A stretch of 23,578 nt of DNA, from assembly GCA_030267965.1 (NCBI GenBank), contig BRYA01000021.1:7973-31550 (forward strand), written 5' to 3'. Positions 1-9,472 of this stretch are shown piece after piece. The first letter of the stretch is position 1. Each line of letters opens with the position of its first letter. Under the pieces are notes generated by a model, which was not told the DNA's origin, did not search any database, and worked only from the letters and a program-made list of their open reading frames with translations. A program made the position numbers and the translations under genes. This DNA is from Triparma columacea. Its lineage: Eukaryota > Sar > Bolidophyceae > Parmales > Triparmaceae.

Positions 1-24
1 ACTCCCCCCCCTCCCCCCCCTCAG

Positions 25-549
25 ACCCTTCTAGTTCTACTTCCAAATGGACTCATTTCTGTTTGTCAGCCCTACCAGACCATTCGCCATAACGACATAA
101 CCAGTTGGAATAACTCAGGCATACATGAAGTAATGAGGGAGATTTGTGTAAACGACCATGGGGGTAGGCAGTTTTTCCTCTTCGGAGATGGTATTTTCAA
201 CAATGTCTCTACCAAACACCATTTGCGGACTTACTATAGCATCGACGAAGATAACCCTAACGCGGACAAGAAGCAACAGAACGCTGCAATGTCAAGGATG
301 AGAAGCTCCGTCGAGCACTCAATCGGTAGTATTAAGAATGTGTTCCCCCATGTCTCGACGTGGAAGAACTTTAAGATACTGGATGGGGGTGCACGGAAGG
401 CAGCGGATATGTTCCTCGCTGCTACTCTACTGTATAATTGCAAGGCGGTCCTCTATGGAAATCAGACCGGGTCGAAGTTTGGGTATAACAAGCAGCATAT
501 GCCTCAATCCATCCAGGAATATTTTGACATGCTTCGTGCCGTAGAGTAA
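25..549 (+). CDS. PIF/Harbinger-type transposase, C-terminal exon (partial)
   Basis: This is the last exon of a DDE-type transposase of the PIF/Harbinger (HARBI1-like, DDE_Tnp_4) group; the 5' part lies outside the window. A C-rich tract ending in TCAG at 21-24 looks like an intron acceptor, and the frame is open from there to the TAA at 547-549 (174 residues). The ATG at 133 is internal, since clear family sequence precedes it. Visible motifs are the strand 'LLPNGLISVCQPYQ', then 'RHND' (Asp at exon residue 24), 'FGDG' (Asp 55), and 'MRSSVEHSIGSIKNVF' (Glu 97), the typical R-x-x-V-E-x-x-x-G-x-x-K end of these enzymes. Asp55 and Glu97 are 41 residues apart, close to the DD(47)E spacing of PIF enzymes. 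The catalytic first Asp is not in the window. The protein would cut and rejoin the element ends. An AATAAA sits at about 573. It converges on the second element gene at 744-1711. Confidence 0.8.
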   Translation, partial: TLLVLLPNGLISVCQPYQTIRHNDITSWNNSGIHEVMREICVNDHGGRQFFLFGDGIFNNVSTKHHLRTYYSIDEDNPNADKKQQNAAMSRMRSSVEHSIGSIKNVFPHVSTWKNFKILDGGARKAADMFLAATLLYNCKAVLYGNQTGSKFGYNKQHMPQSIQEYFDMLRAVE

Positions 550-716
550 GGGGAGGGAGACGGAGAGCATAGAATAAAAGTGAGGGTAAGTTTGCATCAA
601 ATTGTCACTCATTTACTTATTGAGGCAAGCAAGGATCTACTCCCTGCCACACCTTATCACGCCTCCCCCCCCTCCCCCCCTCTCACGCTCTCTCTTACGA
701 TGACGTGTTAATCACT

Positions 717-734
717 CCCCCCCCCCCCCCCCCC
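717..734 (+). repeat. Homopolymer run of 18 C
   Basis: An uninterrupted C run lies just downstream of the stop codon of the minus-strand accessory gene. The spacer 550-743 also holds shorter C runs near 665-680. This type of sequence is prone to length change and to assembly error. Confidence 0.9.
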
Positions 735-743
735 TCTCCTCCT

Positions 744-1711
744 TTACTCTCCTTCCGCAAGCTCAATAAACTCTGCTTGCGCCTTGTCAGCTACGGATTG
801 GAAGGTGGCTGCGAAAAGAGGTTGGTTAATATCCAACATCTCCTTCGCCCTCTTTCCATTCAACATCATAATGGCAAGGAGCTTCTCCTTCTTTTCCTCC
901 ACCGTTGACTCTGGGGTAACAGTAACGTTGGGAACCTCAACCATCCCCTTAAGTTCCTTTACCATGGACATAATCCCGTCGAAGTCGTTCTTGGGACTGG
1001 ACCTGCGACGATTAATTACTGTGGAGGCCTTGGGCGTGTTGCTGGGAGTTTTGTCACCCTCAGGTGTATCGGTATTCTGGGTGTTGACGTTCTCGTCGTT
1101 CTGGAAGTCGTTCATTAGATCAGCATCTCCCCTCTCTCTCTGGGGGACACGAATCCTTGGACGGGCCTCAACATCCAAGATGTCCGCGGAGTTCCTTTCC
1201 CTCCTCTTCTTCTCTTCCAATTTCTTCTTTGACCTCTCTTTGATGGAAGCACCAAGTTCGTCCATTATCCTGAGGCGCTCGACAATCTCTTGGATGGGCG
1301 TAGGGAGCTCTTCTCCAGACGGATTATCTGCGTGCTCTGGCATAGACCCTTGAGCTCTGATTTCCTTCCTAGAGGGGAGAAAGTCAGTAAGCATTCATGC
1401 AACAGCTTTTTGTTCCACTCCACCACCAGTCGCTCTCACCTTGCAAAAGTCTGCATTCTACCCCAGTTAGACTCCACAGAGAGCGGTTTATACTGTTTAT
1501 AGTACTGACTGCCCTCATACTCTGTAAGTGCCCTTTCTTTAATAAGTTGCAAGCTTCCTTGGTTAGCTTTTGGGTTGAGAACCTGATATTTCTCGCACAT
1601 CGTGAGGTATTCAAAAACCTCATCATCCTTCATGCAATGGCGCCTCCTTTTCTTACTAGAGGGTAAAGTGGCGGAGGAGGGGTCCGGGGGCTGCATAGTA
1701 TCGTCCGACAT
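744..1711 (-). CDS. Probable Harbinger element accessory (DNA-binding type) protein
   Basis: Two exons: 1711-1440 and 1368-744, with a 71-bp intron 1439-1369 (GTGAGA...CTCTAG). The exon join restores an AGG codon and gives 298 residues. No family is recognised with certainty. The N-terminal third has a basic cluster 'SSKKRRRHC' followed by a short helical-looking stretch with spaced aromatics ('EVFEYLTMCEKY', 'YYKQYKPLSVESNWGRM'). The middle is a charged, probably coiled segment ('ERSKKKLEEKKRRERN'), and the C-terminus is an alanine- and glutamate-rich helix. Harbinger elements usually carry a second gene for a Myb/SANT-like protein that brings the transposase to the nucleus and to the ends; the position next to the transposase and inside the putative terminal repeat fits that role. 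The Myb-like assignment is inferred from position, not from a clear domain. A host gene caught between element parts is the alternative. Confidence 0.6.
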
Positions 1712-1853
1712 AGTCCAATGGAATTTTTATTTTGATCCCTCTGGTGTTGTTCAACGATTGGCTGAAAATTAGATGAATGTTGTAAGAATTTTTTTACGTT
1801 TTTGTGGGTAAGGAATTATATTTTTTTCCGAAAGTAATCTGGAAGTAAGAAAA

Positions 1854-1886
1854 GTGACATTTTCAGAAAAAGTGGGGACACCCTAA
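1854..1886 (-). repeat. Putative terminal repeat and TAA target duplication of the Harbinger-like element
   Basis: Read on the minus strand, the sequence is TTA followed by GGGTGTCCCCACTTTTTC and more AT-rich sequence. A G-rich terminus next to a TTA/TAA triplet is the usual end of PIF/Harbinger elements, which duplicate TWA on insertion. The proposed element border is at 1883, with the triplet at 1884-1886. It lies 172 bp upstream of the start of the accessory gene. The partner end would be left of the window, so the inverted repeat itself cannot be confirmed here. Confidence 0.45.
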
Positions 1887-1994
1887 TGGAAGGTTTTCGG
1901 AGGCCGGAAGCGGAAGGAGAAGAGGAAAGCAAGTGATCCCTGAACCAGACATTTACCGTCCATTACTAACCCTATACCAGTAAGAAAAGAGTTC

Positions 1995-3308
1995 ATGTCG
2001 ACCGCGCCGGCGCATTGTCTAGATTCTAGCTCGCACGTTGACACACTTGCGCCTAGTATCAAAATAGAAGGATGCAAGGTGGAAGAAGTTGGATCGGAGG
2101 ACCATGGTATCCTTCCTGAGTTCCAAGGAGGGAATAAGGGTGAATCGATAGCAGGTGGTGTCGGAGGATCGGGAAGCGAGGTATTTGTTAAAGAGGAGGA
2201 TGTGGTACGGCATGAATCACTTGTTTGCCAACCATGTGATGAGGATGAGGAGGTTGTTGCTGAAAGGAAGACTAACAGCAGAAGAAAGGAGAGAAAGAGA
2301 GAAACGAGAATGGTATGCAATGATGAAAATGGCGAAAAAGACTTTGACGAGGACGATGACTCTTGGGATGGTGATGGTAATGGTGGTGAAAATGATGATG
2401 ATGAATTTGAGCCTGGGTATGAAAAGAAGTCTCAGTACGGTATTGGCGTAACATGGCATCCATGCCCGCAAGAAGGGTGTGAATATAAGTCGAAGGAGAG
2501 AGGCAATATGAAGAGGCACCTTGCTGATATTCACGACATTGGCGTAACCTGGCATACATGCCCACAAGAGGGGTGTGAATATAAGGCGAAGAGGAGAGGC
2601 AATATCAAGGGGCACCTTGCTACTATTCACGATATTGGTGTAACCTGGCATACTTGCCCACAAGAGGGTTGTGAATATAAGGCGAAGCACAAATGCGATG
2701 TCAAGACCCACCTTGCTCATATTCACGGCATTGGCGTAAAATGGCATACTTGCCCGCAAGAAGGGTGTGAATATAAGGCGAAGCAGAGAAGCAATATCAA
2801 GACCCACCTTGCTAATGTTCACAACATTGGCGTAACGTGGCATCCATGCCCGCAAGATGGGTGTGAATATAAGGCGAAGAAGGAAGAGCACATCAAGACC
2901 CACCTTGCTAATGTTCACAACATTGGCGTAACGTGGCATCCATGCCCGCAAGATGGGTGTGAATATAAAGCGAAGATGAGAAAAGAAATGAAGACCCACC
3001 TTGCTCACACTCACGACATTGGTGTAACGTGGCATCCATGCCCACAAGAGGGGTGTAATTACAAGGCGAAGGAGAGAAGCCATATCAAGCAGCACCTTGC
3101 AGATATTCACGATATTGGCGTAACATGGCATTCATGCCCACAAGAAGGGTGTGATTATAAGTCGAAGCAGAGATCAAGCCTCAAGTTACACCTTGCTTCA
3201 ATTCACGATATTGGCGTAAAGTGGCATACATGCCCGCAAGAGGGTTGTGAATATAAGGCGAAAAAGAGAGGCAACCTCAAGAGCCACATTTCTAGGCATC
3301 ACCTCTAA
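1995..3308 (+). CDS. Nine-finger C2H2 zinc finger protein with near-identical tandem units
   Basis: The protein has 437 residues in one exon. Residues 1-150 form an unstructured region that becomes strongly acidic near its end ('DEDDDSWDGDGN', 'NDDDEFEPG'), with a basic patch in between ('SRRKERKRETR'). From about residue 150 to the C-terminus there are nine fingers, each C-x4-C-x12-H-x4-H, in 32-residue units with the linker 'DIGVTWH(P/T)'. All nine keep both Cys and both His. Six or more fingers of this kind usually bind nucleic acid, so a sequence-specific DNA-binding nuclear protein is likely; this follows from the family and is not shown here. The usual aromatic at the core position is Ala or Ser, with Tyr two places after the second Cys, as in the 'C-x-Y-x-(A/T)-K' finger subtype. 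The start is the first ATG of the long open frame. It lies about 110 bp beyond the transposon border and shows no sign of belonging to it. Confidence 0.88.
   Translation: MSTAPAHCLDSSSHVDTLAPSIKIEGCKVEEVGSEDHGILPEFQGGNKGESIAGGVGGSGSEVFVKEEDVVRHESLVCQPCDEDEEVVAERKTNSRRKERKRETRMVCNDENGEKDFDEDDDSWDGDGNGGENDDDEFEPGYEKKSQYGIGVTWHPCPQEGCEYKSKERGNMKRHLADIHDIGVTWHTCPQEGCEYKAKRRGNIKGHLATIHDIGVTWHTCPQEGCEYKAKHKCDVKTHLAHIHGIGVKWHTCPQEGCEYKAKQRSNIKTHLANVHNIGVTWHPCPQDGCEYKAKKEEHIKTHLANVHNIGVTWHPCPQDGCEYKAKMRKEMKTHLAHTHDIGVTWHPCPQEGCNYKAKERSHIKQHLADIHDIGVTWHSCPQEGCDYKSKQRSSLKLHLASIHDIGVKWHTCPQEGCEYKAKKRGNLKSHISRHHL
2447..3305 (+). repeat. 96-bp tandem repeat array encoding the zinc fingers (9 units)
   Basis: The 'GGCGTAACxTGGCAT' segment recurs every 96 bp from about 2446. 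The framework is almost fixed between units at the DNA level, while four to seven codons before the first His of each finger differ. The last unit is cut short after its second His. This points to recent unit duplication or gene conversion together with change at selected codons. Confidence 0.9.
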
Positions 3309-4063
3309 GTTGATTCGTCTTAAGCACAATCCTACGCGGCCGCGGCCGCGACATGCGAGAGACACACTAATACACTGGCGATCTTGAGGAAATAAATTTT
3401 AAAAGCCTCAACCACCACCCCACCCTGCAAGAGAAGCGCTGTCTTCGGACACCTTCGACGTAACTGGGAAGGCAATAACTGCACCACGTTGAAATTGCAA
3501 AAAAGTGGATTTAATACGAGGAGTTGAGGCGTCATTTTGCTTCGAAAAAGGAACTTTTATCGGGTCGCCCTCCCCAGGATTTCTTCCACTTAACCCTCTC
3601 CATTTTTGTGTGGCCATAAAAGTTGAATCAGTAAGTGTTTACACATATCTGTTAGTGTTTGGTTACATATGATTATTTACACGTATCTTTTATCTGGTTG
3701 AAAAGCACGAGTATCGCTTTTTCAGCCAAATAAGCCTCAGCGTATGCCATGTCGGTGCTGAAATATTGCTATATATGCCTATTTATGGCTATATATTACA
3801 CCATCAACGATATATAACCACATAATTACTAACATACATAACATATATCTCCCAAACGCACACCCAAACGCAGTGAAAGTCCTCATAGGCTTATTAATCC
3901 TCAGCTTAGGTTTAGTGCGCGGCTTTGGGGTTACAAAAATACCTACAAATATTGCCACCAAACGACTATTAACAAACCTTAAAGTTGAGATCGCTGAGGT
4001 AGATAGGTGAGCTAAGAGGGGAAGACACGGGCGGGGGTTTGCAACACGTTTTACTGCACACTT
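3309..4063 (+). other. AT-rich spacer without a clear gene
   Basis: This stretch separates the zinc finger gene from the DUF1118-like gene. It starts with the 16-bp palindrome CGCGGCCGCGGCCGCG (3335-3350), then turns AT-rich with several TATATA-like stretches between 3760 and 3850. The one candidate is a 69-codon minus-strand frame with an ATG at 3617 (listed separately). I see no tRNA and no known mobile element in it. Confidence 0.5.
3408..3617 (-). CDS. Possible small hypothetical protein
   Basis: A 69-codon frame with a true ATG and a balanced composition ('MATQKWRGLSGRNPGEGD' at the start, 'FQRGAVIAFPVTSK' in the middle). It ends in a low-complexity Gly stretch, 'AGWGGG'. It resembles no family I know. 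It could be a short protein, the first exon of a longer gene, or chance; its length alone does not decide. Confidence 0.22.
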   Translation of the reverse strand: MATQKWRGLSGRNPGEGDPIKVPFSKQNDASTPRIKSTFLQFQRGAVIAFPVTSKVSEDSASLAGWGGG

Positions 4064-4150
4064 TAGAGAGAGATGAGGGAGAGATGAGGGAGATAAAGAG
4101 AGACAAGGGAGAGAAAGAGAGAAGGGACAGAAAGAGAGAGGAGAAGAGAT
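4064..4150 (+). repeat. GA-rich purine tract upstream of the DUF1118-like gene
   Basis: About 87 bases are nearly pure G and A on the + strand, with imperfect GAGA and GATGAGG units. It lies just before the proposed start at 4184, in what would be the promoter or 5' untranslated region. Such tracts can bind GAGA-type factors or form triplex DNA; neither is shown here. Confidence 0.8.
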
Positions 4151-4183
4151 ACGGGGGCAGTACGAGAGTAGTGTGGGGGCAGT

Positions 4184-4759
4184 ATGGTGTGTGTGTGCAG
4201 GGTGTTCAAGAAAACACTGCCCCCTCCTGCCAGTGGAACTACCACTGTTGCTCAATTTCTTACTCCTTCTCCTTCACCCCCGTCCCAACCAACACTCCCC
4301 AGTATCGGCAACAACCTAATCGTCAAGAAGAGTCTCGCGACCGCCCAGTCCTCAGGTCTCCTAACCTCAGTCTACGAGTCCGGTCTCCTCTCCAAAGCCC
4401 AGGCCGCCGGGGTCTCCCTATCCTCCCTCGAGCCTCTTTTAAAGCTCGCCTCAGAGAACCCTGACGTTCTTTTGCTACTCGAGTCAGCGGGTCCCGATGT
4501 GTTGCCCCTACTACCTACCGTACTATCAGCAGCACCTAAAGCTCTCCCTATACTAGGTGCCCTCGTAGGTACCCCCCCCCCCCTTATCGCCTCCGGTGCC
4601 GTGCTAGGACCAGCGGCTGCCTTTGCCATCGCGAACGCATTACCGGACGACTCGGTTGTGAGCGTGGCTTTGCAGGTTGTGGCGGCGGGGATACTGGGGG
4701 TGGCGGTACCTGGGATCAGCCTTGTTGGGTACAAGGTACTTGGAGACTTGACGAAGTGA
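4184..4759 (+). CDS. DUF1118-like, possibly plastid membrane, protein
   Basis: The frame has 191 codons. Residues 50-80 read 'KKSLATAQSSGLLTSVYES' followed by 'GLLSKAQAAGVSLSSLEPL', the SGLLSKAE-x-x-G style seen in DUF1118 proteins. A hydrophobic Leu/Pro/Ala stretch and two probable membrane segments follow (about 125-150 and 155-185), with 'LPDDSVVSVALQVVAA' between them. Plant DUF1118 proteins (RIQ1 and RIQ2) act in thylakoid grana organisation and energy quenching. The link is family resemblance and was not searched. The first 45 residues are Pro/Ser/Thr-rich with no obvious signal peptide, which a stramenopile plastid protein would need. A GTGTGTGTGCAG at about 4189-4200 could be an intron acceptor, so the true N-terminus may lie in an upstream exon that I could not find. 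An AATAAA lies at 4887-4892. Confidence 0.6.
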   Translation: MVCVCRVFKKTLPPPASGTTTVAQFLTPSPSPPSQPTLPSIGNNLIVKKSLATAQSSGLLTSVYESGLLSKAQAAGVSLSSLEPLLKLASENPDVLLLLESAGPDVLPLLPTVLSAAPKALPILGALVGTPPPLIASGAVLGPAAAFAIANALPDDSVVSVALQVVAAGILGVAVPGISLVGYKVLGDLTK

Positions 4760-4761
4760 AC

Positions 4762-4766
4762 GAGAG

Positions 4767-4797
<31 letters not shown>

Positions 4798-4801
4798 GGG
4801 C
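4762..4801 (+). repeat. GA microsatellite just after the DUF1118-like stop codon
   Basis: GAGAGAGAAAGAGAG-type units cover about 40 bases, starting within a few bases of the TGA at 4757-4759. Together with the tract at 4064-4150 it brackets the coding region. Confidence 0.85.
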
Positions 4802-4845
4802 TTTTGGAAGGGGGGGGTTTGGGATGGGCGGGTTTTTGTGTCGGG

Positions 4846-4988
4846 GGAGGGCGGGTAATTAAGAATTGGAGGAAACAACAATTTCAATAAATGCTACACG
4901 CAAGGGTTGCTTTTTTGTGGGTGTGTGTGAGGGGGGAGGGTAATTAAGAGAAGGAGAAACGTTTCACTAAATGTAACACACAAAAAGG
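4846..4988 (+). repeat. Imperfect direct duplication, 85-bp period
   Basis: Two copies (about 4846-4915 and 4931-4988) share GGGTAATTAAGA, then GGAG-AAAC, then TAAATG-TA-CACGCAA or its variant TAAATGTAACACACAAA. The first copy carries the AATAAA that may end the DUF1118-like transcript; the second has lost it (ACTAAA). It looks like a local duplication of a 3' end. Confidence 0.6.
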
Positions 4989-5035
4989 CAGTATTTACCC
5001 CCCCCCCTCCCCGGCAACGCCGCCAAATCAGAGTA

Positions 5036-5533
5036 TCAGATAAAGCAGCAATCGCAGTCGAACGGGCAATCCTTCCCTCCCCCGAATCCCTTCTTATTGA
5101 ATAGGTGTGCCTTAAAAACCCTCCTCCCCCCCTCGTCCCTCCTCCCCGTGAATCCGTCCTTATTGAACACCCCCCCCAAACCATCGTCCACCCACTCCCC
5201 GCTGGCGAGACCGCATACGTCATCCTTATCACCGCGGAGCTTCTTGCTCTGACGCTGCTGCTTCAACTTTTCATCCTGTCTTGACTTCTCCTCTAAGACC
5301 TTCCTCTTTGTCTCCTTCTTTTTACTAAACAAATCGTCAATAACACTCCCTCCCCCCCCACCCCCATCCCCAACCCCACTAACACCACCAACCTTACCCT
5401 TAGAACTGACGGTTTTTGAACCCTTTGAAACAACAATACTATCGATGGATTTGGAGACCTTTTTATCTAACGAACCTGAACTAACGTTTGTTACATGCTT
5501 AGGTGTGGAGGGGTTTGTTTTACTCTTACTCAT
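5036..5533 (-). CDS. DUF1764 family protein
   Basis: The protein has 165 residues, read from the ATG at 5533-5531 ('MSKSKTNPSTPKHV'). The frame stays open 40 codons upstream, but those are Pro/His/Cys-rich and less protein-like. DUF1764 features are in order: a Ser/Lys/Gly-rich N-terminus, 'IDDLFSKKKETKRKV' (about 63-77), a basic coiled stretch ('EEKSRQDEKLKQQRQSKKLR'), then the conserved C-terminus with 'DDGLGGVFNKDGFTGRR', 'RVFKAHLFNK' and the closing 'CPFDCDCCFI'. The Cys cluster at the end is diagnostic of the family and could bind metal. The biochemical role is unknown; the basic middle suggests a nuclear or nucleolar place, which is inference. Its 3' end faces the DUF1118-like gene. Confidence 0.85.
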   Translation of the reverse strand: MSKSKTNPSTPKHVTNVSSGSLDKKVSKSIDSIVVSKGSKTVSSKGKVGGVSGVGDGGGGGGSVIDDLFSKKKETKRKVLEEKSRQDEKLKQQRQSKKLRGDKDDVCGLASGEWVDDGLGGVFNKDGFTGRRDEGGRRVFKAHLFNKKGFGGGKDCPFDCDCCFI

Positions 5534-6066
5534 TATAAGCGGTGGGGTTTGGCCGAATTTATGTGAGTTTGAAGGAAGAACACACACACCTTTCTTGCAA
5601 AGTTTGTGGAGTGGGGGAGGGTGGAGGGTGGAGGAGGGGACTTCAATTCTCAAATAAACGATCTATTAACGTAATAAATTTGACCAACGTTGTCGTCTTT
5701 TAGTGAAGAAATGTTGCTCTATTTTCTCTTCGTATTTTTGAGGTGGTGGGTGAGAATAATAATTTTGGGATGTGAAATATATATGTGAAATAATGCGGGC
5801 GTTACGGTCATCCTAATCCTGCTCGTCAACCCCTTGGTCATACCGGACGCAGTTGTCTAGGCTGTCAATGGTGTAAAGGCATCTAGTTGGGATGTATGGA
5901 GAGACCTCCTTCAACCTCATTTATTTCACCCTTGGCCCTTGCCTTCCTCCACTGGGCATTATCTCCTATATCGTTGAAAATGAGGAGAATAATCTCATTT
6001 TTGTTGATAATATTTGTATGTAGAACATCTGGACATATATGGGGAGCTATGCATACAATAAAAAGT

Positions 6067-9169
<3,103 letters not shown>

Positions 9170-9472
9170 ATTGAAAAAAAGGAAACAAAATACGGAAATG
9201 ATAAGAGTCTTTCTTAAATCTACATTATTAACACATTAAATGAGGGCAACGAGGGTTGTTGCTCGTCGATAAGACGGACTCTAGTTAGTTATATCTTGGC
9301 AAGCGGCAGAGGTCGGGCGTTCATTTCGAACGCCGTCATGGTCATCACCCCCGTGCTACGTTACTCGTCGTTACACGTCATCCTCGTGACGCCTCGATCC
9401 CTGCACACGTCACTTAGCGGTTCTACGCTCCGTCAGTTCGCGGCGGCAGTTCATTCCTCATCATCGCTATCG
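9170..9472 (+). other. Convergent spacer with a GC-rich, hairpin-containing part
   Basis: This is the region between the CDC48 stop and the stop of the minus-strand 728-residue gene. The first 70 bases are AT-rich. From about 9240 to 9470 the sequence becomes GC-rich and holds short inverted repeats: GGCGTTC/GAACGCC (9316-9322 with 9328-9334, 5-base loop), a GCAAC/GTTGC pair near 9246-9262, and a CGTCA/TGACG pair near 9377-9392. No coding frame is convincing on either strand outside the overlap with the neighbouring gene. Confidence 0.45.

Noticed and set aside
2217..3131. A 304-codon minus-strand frame with its own 32-residue repeat
   Set aside because: It is the shadow of the zinc finger array; the repeat comes from the 96-bp units, and the Cys/His pattern on + explains the conservation.
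3779..4255. A 158-codon minus-strand frame with Leu/Ser-rich low complexity
   Set aside because: The protein-like part is only the complement of the GA tract, and no start or splice signal supports it.
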